From Acidobacteriota bacterium (GTDB lineage Bacteria > Chlamydiota > Chlamydiia > Chlamydiales > Rhabdochlamydiaceae): DNA of 39,250 nucleotides. The notes beneath the pieces are model-generated. The model did no database searches. It saw only the letters and a program-made list of their open reading frames with translations, and was not told the DNA's origin. Where the stretch lies: assembly GCA_903970255.1 (NCBI GenBank), contig CAJCHM010000050.1:1-39250 (forward strand), in the 5' to 3' direction. Position numbers and translations under genes: made by a program. Positions 9,259 to 17,626 of the stretch are shown one piece after another (position 1 is the first letter of the stretch; each line of letters starts with the position of its first letter).

Positions 9259-10903
9259 GAGAGCTCCTTGCCAGCCGCTTTTCTACGATCCGTATCTCTT
9301 GTCCTAATCGCCCAAGTTCATAACCGTCGTAATCGACAAACTTGAAATATCTTTCAAAAGAGGGAAATACTTTAGAAACCTGTTTTGCCAATTCTTGTGC
9401 AATGAACCGGTAATTGGGGTGCCCTGCAGGTGCAGATCGGATCTCGCACAACCATTGCAAAGCGCGCAAGTTGATGTGAAAGTACCAATGCATATTATAG
9501 GCCATGGGGACAACATATTGCGCCTCTTCTGGTAATTCTTCTGCGATCGCATCGTAAACTTTTTTTGCCTCATCCATCGCATCCCTATAAGTCTTCTCCA
9601 TTTCTGTTCCGATGATCTCATGCGGAAGAAAATAGCCGCAATCACAGGTGAGAAGCTGTCTTTCTTGGGTTAACATCCGATGTCTATGGAGATCGCGATA
9701 GACACCAAAATCCGCGACAATCTCAAAAGTAAAGGTCGCATGTTCGAGTGCACGGGGAGATTTTTGGCGCCGGTTTTCGCGGAAATTGGCGGCCGAATCT
9801 AACATCCTGCTCAATTCTTCTTCGGGAAGGGTGCGGCAATATTCTTGTAGCTCGTGCAATCCGGCATTGGAATGTTCAAAGAGCAATGCGGCAGCAACCT
9901 TAGATGGACTCTCCATATCGTAATTGATCAGCCTAACTCCAGCATGATTCATTTTAGCAATCGATGTCGTATGACGATCTGCAATTGTTTTTAGATCCCC
10001 ATCCATCTGCTCGCGAAATCCCGAATAGGATCTTTGATATTTATGCGCGGGATCAGCTCTGCGCACAAAAGAGGGGATCACCTTGGAGAGTTCATGAAAA
10101 GATTTTCTACCGATATCTTGCATTTCTGCTAAATTGTGACAATTGAGTTTTTGAATCAAAGTTTCAAAAAAACGTCCGTTGCCATACATTCCCATATTTG
10201 TCAGCGCGCTTGCCGGTAAAAGTCCTCTTAGACAATCGAGAACCTTAGCGCGAAGAGCTGCTGCATAGGCAACTTTGGAGATGTCGTGCTCTTTGGGAAA
10301 CTTTTTTTCCATCAGCTCTGTCAGTGGCGGAATAAGGGAAGAATAAGTTTCAAACAAAAGATTGCATGTTTTGATATAAGGCTCGCGAAACGCCGAGGTC
10401 ATGAGAATCGGTTCCCGATAGTAGAGGTATTCCCCCTTTGCCTTTTGATCGAAATAAATGTAGCGCGTCGACTTTTCGAGAGGGGAGCCCCCAATGCGGC
10501 AATCCTCAATGATTTTAGCAGCGATCATCGATACGTTTTCAATGGCAAGGTGAGCTCCACCTAATTCTCCGATTGAATCATCCCCATAACCATCTAAAAT
10601 TCTATCGTAAAAATTTTGGGCTTTCTTAATGGCTGTGATCTGATCTTCAAGCTCATCCTCTTCATGCTCTGAATTGGAATGGGCGCCTGTGATGGCGCTA
10701 AAGGCAGTTTCTTCATTCAGGATAAAATCTTTCAATAGCAGAGACCTAAGCCCCAGGCTTGAGCGGGAATAGCGGGAGAAAAGAGCCCCTTTAATCACCT
10801 CAGGCAAGTTGCGCAGAGCAAAGATATTGCTAGAGGTGCTAGTCACGTAGCGTTCCAGGATTTTTAGTTGACTCTCTGTGAACTCTTCATAGCCTTCAGT
10901 CAT
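9251..10903 (-). CDS. thyX: Long chlamydial ThyX-like flavin-dependent thymidylate synthase
   Basis: 550 aa, about twice the usual 220-250 aa ThyX. Two ThyX-like halves are visible. The N-terminal half has SRYSRSSLGLR at about 43-53, resembling part of the ThyX motif. The C-terminal half has HRHRMLTQERQ at 406-416, the RHRxxS-type signature with altered serines, followed by a helical region with HINLRALQWLCEIRSAPAGHPNYR. The family makes dTMP from dUMP using FAD, NADPH and methylene-tetrahydrofolate. The long form corresponds to what I recall as CT632, reported to serve as the thymidylate synthase of C. trachomatis. The gene lies between NlpC/P60 (upstream, same strand, 74 bp gap) and tyrP (8-bp overlap). 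Confidence 0.85.
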   Translation of the reverse strand: MTEGYEEFTESQLKILERYVTSTSSNIFALRNLPEVIKGALFSRYSRSSLGLRSLLLKDFILNEETAFSAITGAHSNSEHEEDELEDQITAIKKAQNFYDRILDGYGDDSIGELGGAHLAIENVSMIAAKIIEDCRIGGSPLEKSTRYIYFDQKAKGEYLYYREPILMTSAFREPYIKTCNLLFETYSSLIPPLTELMEKKFPKEHDISKVAYAAALRAKVLDCLRGLLPASALTNMGMYGNGRFFETLIQKLNCHNLAEMQDIGRKSFHELSKVIPSFVRRADPAHKYQRSYSGFREQMDGDLKTIADRHTTSIAKMNHAGVRLINYDMESPSKVAAALLFEHSNAGLHELQEYCRTLPEEELSRMLDSAANFRENRRQKSPRALEHATFTFEIVADFGVYRDLHRHRMLTQERQLLTCDCGYFLPHEIIGTEMEKTYRDAMDEAKKVYDAIAEELPEEAQYVVPMAYNMHWYFHINLRALQWLCEIRSAPAGHPNYRFIAQELAKQVSKVFPSFERYFKFVDYDGYELGRLGQEIRIVEKRLARSSHD

Positions 10904-10977
10904 TTAACAACCTCTATAAATAAATTGATCCTTCAGGGTGACATATTCTCCCCGTTCAATCAAGTGAAAAAAGTCTT

Positions 10978-11805
10978 TTATTTATTGTGGGGATGCCACC
11001 TGCGCACGACAAAATGGGGTTTATCTGTGGAATTCGGTGTGTTTACTGGGACCCTCTCTTTCATAATGTATTCGAGGCGTTGCAGAGCATTGAATTTGAC
11101 AACGCCAGAGGACTGAATAATCTTATTGGGTGGTATGCTTTCAATGAGCGTTTCAGAATCTAACACAATAATGAGATGACCTTTCCAAACGATAGCATCG
11201 AGAGTTTGGAGCTCTTTGAGGATTCCCCTAGCATTCTTATTTTCAATTTCAATCGGATCTCCAAAATCAAGCCACTCAGCGCTATTGCGTGGAGAAAATC
11301 CATTTGTGATCTCAAAGACGAAACCAGTACAATCAACCCCCCTACAACACCAAGTATTTTGAATTAACAGGCTCAATTCCGACATATTAGTTTTGCTTGG
11401 ATAAAGTGTTGGAAGGAGTTCCACCCCTCCAGAACAATTTCCGCCCCAAATATAAGGGGTTCCGACTAACTCTGACATCCTTTTTACAATTTCAGGAATA
11501 GAGGGAAGCTTAATTTCTCTTTCAGGGAAAGATTCGCAATCAGTTTTAACAAATCGGTCGTCGATATAAATGTCTTGGGTGGATTTATATTCGTTTGTCG
11601 TAATTTTCCAAATGTGGGAGTTGGCTACCCGTTGCAACAGCTCTACTTTTGTACCGGGAAAAAGAATGACCTCAACTGTCCGCATTAAATTTTGTTCATC
11701 TAAGGGGAGATCATCACCACTTTCTCCACCAAAACAAGTTTTAAAATCAGGCGTGTTAAGGACGGGGGTAGGATATTGTGTAATGGCATATTGTGTTTGA
11801 ATCAT
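10978..11805 (-). CDS. NlpC/P60 peptidoglycan hydrolase
   Basis: 275 aa from the ATG at 11805. I prefer this to the TTG at 11844 because AGAGGTG lies 4-5 nt upstream. The N-terminal part (about 20-100) is a small beta-rich SH3-like region. The C-terminal NlpC/P60 domain begins with LVGTPYIWGGN (about 114-123). The catalytic Cys lies in GVDCTGF (Cys159) and the His in WKGHLIIVLD (His210). A family-typical insertion with two extra cysteines (TWCCRG) precedes the active-site Cys. Enzymes of this type cut gamma-D-Glu-diaminopimelate bonds. The C. trachomatis homologue (CT127, as I recall) is implicated in peptidoglycan recycling. No signal peptide is evident, so the site of action is uncertain. 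Confidence 0.85.
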   Translation of the reverse strand: MIQTQYAITQYPTPVLNTPDFKTCFGGESGDDLPLDEQNLMRTVEVILFPGTKVELLQRVANSHIWKITTNEYKSTQDIYIDDRFVKTDCESFPEREIKLPSIPEIVKRMSELVGTPYIWGGNCSGGVELLPTLYPSKTNMSELSLLIQNTWCCRGVDCTGFVFEITNGFSPRNSAEWLDFGDPIEIENKNARGILKELQTLDAIVWKGHLIIVLDSETLIESIPPNKIIQSSGVVKFNALQRLEYIMKERVPVNTPNSTDKPHFVVRRWHPHNK

Positions 11806-11836
11806 AGGCACCTCTAAATTATAGTAAGATTTGGGC

Positions 11837-11893
11837 TGTGACAAACGCTCATTCCTCCCGCTTGTCAGAGCATTTTAACCAGGGTTTGTCACA
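11837..11893. repeat. Inverted repeat upstream of the NlpC/P60 gene
   Basis: TGTGACAAAC at 11837-11846 is exactly inverted as GTTTGTCACA at 11884-11893. It lies in the divergent gap between the NlpC/P60 gene and oppA. It could be an operator for either gene or the stem of a long hairpin. A TATAAT (minus strand, 11817-11822) lies beside it, close to the NlpC start. Confidence 0.5.
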
Positions 11894-11902
11894 CTCTAAC
11901 TG

Positions 11903-11998
11903 GACTTTAGCCATTGAACCGGGGCGATTTTTCTAGATACCGCCCGCAGGCAGGGGGATGCTATCTGGGAAAAGCGCCCTGCTCCAATGGCTAAAGTC
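11903..11998. repeat. 96-bp imperfect palindrome upstream of oppA
   Basis: GACTTTAGCCATTG at 11903-11916 is inverted at 11985-11998. Inside it, GGGGCG, TTTTTC and TAGATA on the left pair in order with CGCCC, GAAAA and CTATCTG on the right, around a GC-rich centre (CCCGCAGGCAGGG). A stem of this length could be a small palindromic insertion, or a 5'-leader structure if the oppA promoter is upstream of it. No other copy was noticed in the window. Confidence 0.6.
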
Positions 11999-12044
11999 GA
12001 GTCTAAGTAAAATTCAACTCCTTTAATTTTAGGAAACTTAAGCT

Positions 12045-13670
12045 ATGCGTTACTCTGTCACTTATTTTGTGAGCATTATTTTGGCTCTGATTGGGTTTGG
12101 ATGTCAATCTTCCTCTTCAAAAAATGATGTAAAATCTTCTTCCCGCACCGTGACAATCAACATTGTCGATGAGCCTCAAGTCTTAGATCCTCGAAAATGC
12201 CGCGATCTCAAATCTCAGACAATTGTTCGGATGCTCTTTGAGGGTCTGACCAGGGTCAACCCTTTGGAGAAACCAGAACTTGCTTTGGCAGAGAGCGTTG
12301 AGATTTCCTCCGATTTAAGAAAATACACCTTCCATCTCAAAGAAAGCATCTGGTCCAATGGAGATCCAGTCACAGCCTCTGATTTTGCCTACTCCTGGAA
12401 ACAAACGCTCTCTAAAGACTTCCCTTCCGACACTGCTTTTAATCTCTATGTGATTAAAAATGGCAAGGCTGCCAAGGAAGGGAAAGTCGACATCGATAAA
12501 ATTGGCGTTGAGGTGATCGATGACCACACCCTTGTTGTCGAGCTGGAAAACCCCACTCCTTACTTTTTGGAACTAACAGCATTTCCCTCATTTTTCCCAG
12601 TCAATCAAAAGCTGGATAAACAAAACCCTTCTTGGGCACAAAATGCTGACACCTATGTTGGCAATGGACCTTTTCAGCTCAAAGATTGGAAACATCAAGA
12701 TCAGCTCTGTCTGGCTAAAAATGAAAAATACTGGGATGAGAGGCAAGTAAAACTTAAAAATATCCAATTGCAGATCCTCCAGCCGGATACCGAGTTAAAA
12801 CTGTTTGAAAAAAATGAGATCTCCTGGGCAGGCTCCCCCCTTTCCACTCTTCCCGTTGATGCGATTAAAATGTTAAGAGGGAAAAATCTTCTTAATACCA
12901 AAGAGCTTCTTGGAACCTATTTCTTTCGCACAAATACCCAAAGAGCCCCTTTTAACCACCCTTTGATGAGAAAGGCGTTTGCGCTGGCAATGAACAGGCA
13001 AGCAATTGTCGACCACGTCACTCAAGGCAATCAGATCCCTGCAACAGGTCTTGTTCCTATTTCATTGGGACTGCAAGAAGAACCTTATTTTCAAGATTCT
13101 GATGTGCAAACGGCAAGGGCGTTATTTTCTGAAGCGCTTAATGAGCTGCATTTAACAAGGGAAGAAATCCCTGAAATATCTCTCATGTACCGCGCAGGAG
13201 AGCGCGCTCATCTGATTGCCCAGGCTGTCCAGCAGCAATGGTTTGAGGCCTTTGGAATCCGCGTTAAACTTGAAGCAATCGAGGGTAAAGTGTACATCGA
13301 AAGAATTTCTAAACAAGACTATCAGCTAGCATCCTGCGACTGGATTGCAGATTTTCCCGACCCGATCAATTTTTTAGAGGTTTTCAAACATAAAAAAGGG
13401 GGATCGAACAACACCTCCTGGGAAAACTCTCACTTTACTGAGCTTCTGGATCTCTCTTCACAAATCTTAGATCCGCATAAACGGATCGAGATTCTCAAGG
13501 AGAGTGAAAAAATATTGATGGAAGAGATGCCAATAATTCCAGTTTTTTATTATACCATGTTATATGTCAATCAACCCGCTTTAAAAGATGTCGCCCTGTC
13601 CTCCATGGGACAGATCGATTTCAAATGGGCATCAATTGAAGAAGGGATTGTACAAGAGGAAACTCGATGA
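12045..13670 (+). CDS. oppA: Oligopeptide ABC transporter substrate-binding lipoprotein
   Basis: 541 aa. A lipoprotein signal ends at Cys20 (IGFGC), so the mature protein is tethered to a membrane on its periplasmic side. The remainder is an SBP_bac_5 (family 5) binding protein: EPQVLDPRKCRDLKSQTIV near the N-terminus, FEGLTRVNP, YTFHLKESIWSNGDPVTASDFAYSW, GNGPFQLKDW and RKAFALAMNRQAIV. Such proteins deliver peptides to OppBCDF; none of the permease or ATPase genes lies here, as is usual for stand-alone chlamydial oppA copies. The ribosome site is AGGAAAC. The stop overlaps the start of the next gene (ATGA), linking oppA to two small secreted paralogues. A 96-bp palindrome lies just upstream. 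Confidence 0.92.
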   Translation: MRYSVTYFVSIILALIGFGCQSSSSKNDVKSSSRTVTINIVDEPQVLDPRKCRDLKSQTIVRMLFEGLTRVNPLEKPELALAESVEISSDLRKYTFHLKESIWSNGDPVTASDFAYSWKQTLSKDFPSDTAFNLYVIKNGKAAKEGKVDIDKIGVEVIDDHTLVVELENPTPYFLELTAFPSFFPVNQKLDKQNPSWAQNADTYVGNGPFQLKDWKHQDQLCLAKNEKYWDERQVKLKNIQLQILQPDTELKLFEKNEISWAGSPLSTLPVDAIKMLRGKNLLNTKELLGTYFFRTNTQRAPFNHPLMRKAFALAMNRQAIVDHVTQGNQIPATGLVPISLGLQEEPYFQDSDVQTARALFSEALNELHLTREEIPEISLMYRAGERAHLIAQAVQQQWFEAFGIRVKLEAIEGKVYIERISKQDYQLASCDWIADFPDPINFLEVFKHKKGGSNNTSWENSHFTELLDLSSQILDPHKRIEILKESEKILMEEMPIIPVFYYTMLYVNQPALKDVALSSMGQIDFKWASIEEGIVQEETR

Positions 13671-14050
13671 AAAAAATTCTGGCTGTAGTATGCATCTTTT
13701 TCCAAAGCGCATGCTTTGCTAATTCAGTAAGCATGTTCAATGATTCTATCTACACCTTAAAGGCGATGATTTACGATGCCACGGGAACACTTTTAGGTGA
13801 ATTCATCCTCACCCCTCGCGATGCTGCCGAATGGAGCAATGACCAATTGAATTTTGGAACAGAAACCCAAAACATCTCGCAAACTCCCTATGTTGTCAAT
13901 TGGCTATGCTTAAACGGGAGCTCTTATGGCTCCTGCAACAACGTCGCTGCCGGGTCTGTCGTGACTGCGCAAAGTTGTGGTGGGATTCAGCAATGCCAAG
14001 GAGCGCCGCAACCAGAACAATCTCCTGAGCAACAGGAAAATGGATATTAA
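13667..14050 (+). CDS. Small secreted protein, first of a tandem pair
   Basis: 127 aa. A signal peptide covers residues 1-18 (MKKILAVVCIFFQSACFA). The mature part has about 90 beta-rich residues (MFNDSIYTLKAMIYDATGTL, TPYVVNWLCLNGSSYGSC, AAGSVVTAQSCGG) and a Gln/Pro/Glu-rich tail. Its sequence pattern recurs in the next gene, so the two arose by duplication: SVSMFNDS / TVRLINNS, TPYVVNWLCLNG / TPYSVLWYCLDG, GSVVTAQSC / GAVVTSQSC. Three conserved cysteines (WLC/WYC, GSC/AFC and QSC) suggest disulfides in the periplasm. The start codon overlaps the oppA stop. I do not recognise the family. Confidence 0.65.
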   Translation: MKKILAVVCIFFQSACFANSVSMFNDSIYTLKAMIYDATGTLLGEFILTPRDAAEWSNDQLNFGTETQNISQTPYVVNWLCLNGSSYGSCNNVAAGSVVTAQSCGGIQQCQGAPQPEQSPEQQENGY

Positions 14051-14065
14051 TTTGAGGAAAAACAA

Positions 14066-14518
14066 ATGGGTTTTGGTCGATGTGCTTTTGCACTCTTGAG
14101 TATGATTTTTTTTCCTTTTTTGCTTTTTGCAGGAACTGTGCGTCTAATTAATAATTCCCCTTATGACCTTAGAGCTGTGATCCGAGGCGGCGATGGCTCA
14201 TTTTTATCCGAGGTTGTTATCAAATCGCAAAAAGAAACAGTTTGGACAGACACCTATGGTAATTTTGGGACATATGGGGGATCAAACGGCGATCTCAATC
14301 AAGCCTACCGCTCTAAAACACCCTACAGTGTTCTATGGTATTGCCTCGACGGAGGCGATTATGCTTTTTGCGATATCGTTGCTACCGGTGCTGTCGTCAC
14401 CTCGCAAAGCTGTATGGGAAATCGGATGTGCAAGCCCCAGAGGCAAGAACCTTATCCTCCTCAGCCTGAGGGGAATTATCTCTACAAAGAACAGACCCCC
14501 CCTCCTCGCACCCAATGA
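14066..14518 (+). CDS. Small secreted protein, second of a tandem pair
   Basis: 150 aa. The signal peptide is about 23 residues (ending FPFLLFAG). The mature domain is paralogous to the preceding gene, with the same order of motifs (NNSPYDLRAVIRGGDGSFL, TPYSVLWYCLDGGDY, ATGAVVTSQSC) and a longer Pro/Gln/Glu-rich tail. It follows the first copy after 15 bp with a GAGGAAA ribosome site, so oppA and both paralogues form one transcription unit, closed by a perfect hairpin over this stop codon. The function is unknown. The linkage to a peptide-binding protein may mean a role in the same envelope compartment. Confidence 0.65.
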   Translation: MGFGRCAFALLSMIFFPFLLFAGTVRLINNSPYDLRAVIRGGDGSFLSEVVIKSQKETVWTDTYGNFGTYGGSNGDLNQAYRSKTPYSVLWYCLDGGDYAFCDIVATGAVVTSQSCMGNRMCKPQRQEPYPPQPEGNYLYKEQTPPPRTQ

Positions 14519-14544
14519 ACCTATCCTGATAGGATAGGTTCATT
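14514..14544. terminator. Perfect hairpin between convergent genes
   Basis: AATGAACCTATCC at 14514-14526 and GGATAGGTTCATT at 14532-14544 form a 13-bp perfect stem with a 5-nt loop. It starts over the stop codon of the second secreted paralogue and lies 20 bp from the stop of the convergent methyltransferase gene. There is no T-run on either side, so it is a probable but atypical bidirectional terminator. Confidence 0.65.
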
Positions 14545-14563
14545 ATGCAAGTTGTTAGCGGTG

Positions 14564-15220
14564 TTAGTGCTGGGCCACTCTTGGATTATAGCGCGCTATC
14601 GCCCATGTTCTCGAGTCATCTCCACAGGATTTGCAACCTAGCAATGTGATAAGCCCTCTCTTGGCCCAGTTATCCACAGCTGCCTTTACATCCCCTCCGT
14701 AATCATCTATCCATAAAATCGTCTCCTCATGCGCAAGGAAACTGCAGTTCCAAATATCGGAATAGCAACACTCAAACCAGTGCCCTCCATCGATGAAAAT
14801 CAGGTCAAACTTTTCACCTCTATGGGATTTGACATAACGAGGAACTTGTATTTGAGAGTCCCCTTCGATCCAAGTAAATCGATCTCCGAACTTTTTTTTC
14901 ATGAATTCCACTCCCGTTTTTACATAAGGGTGGATATTGATATCGATAGAAACCAACTTTTCACACTCTGTCGCACTTAAAAACAGTTCCGAAGAATGCC
15001 CGGCATTAAACCCAATCTCCAAGATCTTTTTGATCGAAGATGTTTTTTGCAAATCCTGGATAAATTCCGCTTTTTGCTCCACGGTGACATACCCTTCGGT
15101 GATGAAAACCCCCCGTTCATTTAAATACGTATCTAGGTCGATATTAGCAAAGTCTTCACAGCCATGGGCATAACTGCATAGTAAAACCAGTTGTGACAAG
15201 ATCATCGATTTGCATTTCAT
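14564..15220 (-). CDS. Class I SAM-dependent methyltransferase with signal-like N-terminus
   Basis: 218 aa. The fold motifs are clear: motif I ILEIGFNAGH at 66-75, SIDI at 91-94 and FIDGGHWFE at 142-150, the arrangement of the Methyltransf_24 / CmcI-like group that modifies small molecules or sugars. The N-terminus (MILSQLVLLCSYAHG) looks like a short signal peptide before the mature domain, which is unexpected because SAM is cytoplasmic. An internal start at Met6 would keep the hydrophobic stretch, so it is not an artefact of start choice. It could be an exported effector-like enzyme or a membrane-tethered cytoplasmic one. It lies 77 bp downstream of the YjbH-like gene on the same strand. 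The substrate is unknown. Confidence 0.72.
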   Translation of the reverse strand: MKCKSMILSQLVLLCSYAHGCEDFANIDLDTYLNERGVFITEGYVTVEQKAEFIQDLQKTSSIKKILEIGFNAGHSSELFLSATECEKLVSIDINIHPYVKTGVEFMKKKFGDRFTWIEGDSQIQVPRYVKSHRGEKFDLIFIDGGHWFECCYSDIWNCSFLAHEETILWIDDYGGDVKAAVDNWAKRGLITLLGCKSCGDDSRTWAIARYNPRVAQH

Positions 15221-15297
15221 AAAAGTTCTCCAGGGGTAGTGAAATGTAAATTTTAGTTGTTTTACCTACTTTTTGCCAATAAAAAATTCTGAATTGC

Positions 15298-17445
15298 TCA
15301 ATAGTTGAATCGCTCTTCTCTAAGGGTCCAGTATAGCTTTTTCCCTGTTTCAGCGCGCGCGCCGACATCTCTTAACCATGCAGACATAGCATATCCCAAA
15401 TAATTGCGGCTGCTCTGCTTGAGGAACATATCCAAAGGAATCATGAAGGCAAACCCCTTGTCGAAATAGGTGTGGCCATTCACATGATCATGTCCATTAG
15501 TAAATGTGCACCAGATAGAAAAGCGCATGCCGCTTTTGAAATAACGCCCGACATCGATGCGCACACCCTTATCTTTGGCCAAAAATTGTCCGGCACTAAG
15601 CAATAGATCCATATTTAGAGGTTTGCAATCGTAGTAAAAATCGAGGAAGTATTGGATCCCGATGAAAGGCACTTTCACATAAGTATCCCCTCTTAACTGA
15701 AGCGTTGTTCTGCTGAACTTAACTCCATGGTAGTGCCGTTTTGGGACCGCTGCAAATTGCATACCGATCGCCCAACTCGAGTTCACCGGATAGTAGAGCA
15801 ACTCTGTCGCAGCTCCGCCGTATGCAGATTCAAAATAACCCAATGCAAAACGATAAAACCAACTTCTTCCCAAATTCCAACTTCTTTGCAAATAGGCCTG
15901 GTCCATGGAAAAAGAATTTGTTTGAAAGTATTTTAAAGAATCTGTGCGCACAATGAGTTCCCGGGAAGGGTTGGCGCGGTCAGGGCCCCCAATCCCTTGC
16001 ATACTGGATTTAATCGAATAGCTCAGCTGCAGCTTGTAGTAGACCTGATTAAAAATATATCCTTCAGGGGATGCTACGGCGCTCACGTTGTACTTAAATT
16101 TACCCGAAGTGCTTCCAAAAAAGGTGAGTAGACGGGGGCGGATTGTGAAAGTCCAGATCGGTTTATGCCTCTGAAAAACAACAGCTGCATCATACTGACT
16201 AGGATACGAAGGAGCCTCCCTCATGGGAGAGAGCGTTTCCAATTCAAAATCACTCATTTTTCCCTGACGCCAGCGCTGCAAATCCTCATTGCGAAAACAA
16301 TAAGCCTGACAAGGCACGGCATCCGCCTCAATAATCACAAGAATTGTTTTAATGTCCGATGGGGTTAATGCCGCCAGAACGTGTTGGATTCTGTTGCGCA
16401 CGACTCCTTCTCTGCGGTAGCGGTTGTTGACAATCTTCAAATAGAGTTCCTTACCGCCTTGTTCATCATAGCCTAGGGAAGCTGTGTAGAGATCAAGACC
16501 CTGATCGCTCAAGGCATAAGCGATCTCATGGATGAACTCTCTTTCATTGCGCACAACTCCCAAAGGCTCAGTATTGACAGGAGATTGATAAAGACTGGCA
16601 TCATCTACCTTGGGGAAAAAGCCCGTTGTTGTGCCAATGGGATAGCGAAGCGATACAGACCCGGCTAAGGCCTCTCCTCGAATAGAGCTTAAAGAGAGCT
16701 GCAGAGTATCCCAACCGACAAAGGAAATCCCTCCATTGATTCTGGATTTTACTGTGGTGCCGGAAGGGTGTTCATGAGGGTGCTTCTTATAGTCAATTGC
16801 ATCCCACTCGGCTAAAAAAGAGATGTCTTTAAGAATGGGTACTTTGAGATGGCGAAAAGGGCTCCAAGCCGCGCCTCCAAAAAACCCTTTAATTCTTCCC
16901 TTTCCATAGCCTAAAGAACATTCCAAGTTCCAATCTAGAAACTGCTTTGTCATGACGACATACTTTGCATTGAACCTCTTTGTGCCAATGAAATCCTCAA
17001 CTCCAATCGAGATTTCAGGAAGAGAGGGGAAACCATCGGCCAAAGTAAGAATCCCTAATTTAACATTGCCGATCCTCTCTGCATCATCTCCAAAACCTTC
17101 ATGTCCAAAGTTACGCTCGATCACCCCTTTGTAGACGCGGTAGTTTAGAGCAAACTCGAGTCTCTGCAACATTTGAAAATTGAGGCTGTAGATATCGTAG
17201 GGCTTAACAATTGCAGCTCCTACTGCAATTTCTCCCGCCTTTGGCATCCGGGCAGAGGGCATATTGAAATAGCCACCGACCATCGAATAGCTGTAAGAAA
17301 GGGGAAGCGCATCATGAAGCTGATCATCAATCTGCTTCACAAGCTCAAGATCGCGGAAAAGCAGCATCCCCTCATCTTGGGACCCCATGAGTAACGGGTG
17401 ATAAACCCAGGTCAAGATGCAGAAAAAAATGAAAAAACAATTCAT
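15298..17445 (-). CDS. YjbH-like outer-membrane beta-barrel protein
   Basis: About 715 aa from the ATG at 17445; the frame also runs to a TTG at 17457. A hydrophobic signal peptide (MNCFFIFFCILTWVYHPLL) is followed by repeated amphipathic strands ending in aromatic residues. The text matches the YjbH (exopolysaccharide-associated lipoprotein/porin) family as I know it: SYSMVGGYFNMPSARMPKAG near the N-terminus, LEFALNYRVYKGV, VKLGILTLADGFPSLPEISIGVEDF, and a mid-section with YFDKGFAF-type glycine/aromatic strands near the end. YjbH homologues take part in polysaccharide export across the outer membrane. Here it stands without yjbEFG neighbours. Its transcription diverges from greA. Confidence 0.7.
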   Translation of the reverse strand: MNCFFIFFCILTWVYHPLLMGSQDEGMLLFRDLELVKQIDDQLHDALPLSYSYSMVGGYFNMPSARMPKAGEIAVGAAIVKPYDIYSLNFQMLQRLEFALNYRVYKGVIERNFGHEGFGDDAERIGNVKLGILTLADGFPSLPEISIGVEDFIGTKRFNAKYVVMTKQFLDWNLECSLGYGKGRIKGFFGGAAWSPFRHLKVPILKDISFLAEWDAIDYKKHPHEHPSGTTVKSRINGGISFVGWDTLQLSLSSIRGEALAGSVSLRYPIGTTTGFFPKVDDASLYQSPVNTEPLGVVRNEREFIHEIAYALSDQGLDLYTASLGYDEQGGKELYLKIVNNRYRREGVVRNRIQHVLAALTPSDIKTILVIIEADAVPCQAYCFRNEDLQRWRQGKMSDFELETLSPMREAPSYPSQYDAAVVFQRHKPIWTFTIRPRLLTFFGSTSGKFKYNVSAVASPEGYIFNQVYYKLQLSYSIKSSMQGIGGPDRANPSRELIVRTDSLKYFQTNSFSMDQAYLQRSWNLGRSWFYRFALGYFESAYGGAATELLYYPVNSSWAIGMQFAAVPKRHYHGVKFSRTTLQLRGDTYVKVPFIGIQYFLDFYYDCKPLNMDLLLSAGQFLAKDKGVRIDVGRYFKSGMRFSIWCTFTNGHDHVNGHTYFDKGFAFMIPLDMFLKQSSRNYLGYAMSAWLRDVGARAETGKKLYWTLREERFNY

Positions 17446-17550
17446 CACAGGTGGCAACAGTTTTTTTAACTTCGTGGTTCAAGGTAGAACGAAGAAAGTT
17501 AAGGAGAAAGTTTGTTTTTAGCAAGAACCTATAGGTTTGAGAGGAAAGAA

Positions 17551-17579
17551 TTGAAGATAATTAAAGCTCGTCCTATACT
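17551..17579 (+). promoter_or_regulatory. Housekeeping-type promoter for greA
   Basis: TTGAAG at 17551-17556 and TATACT at 17574-17579 are spaced by 17 bp, a good match to the sigma-70/sigma-66 consensus. The greA ATG lies 48 bp beyond the -10 box, with AAGGAA as its ribosome site. Confidence 0.65.
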
Positions 17580-17626
17580 TCGCCTCAGCTCTGTAGTTTT
17601 TTTCAGATTCATCAAAAGGAATATCC

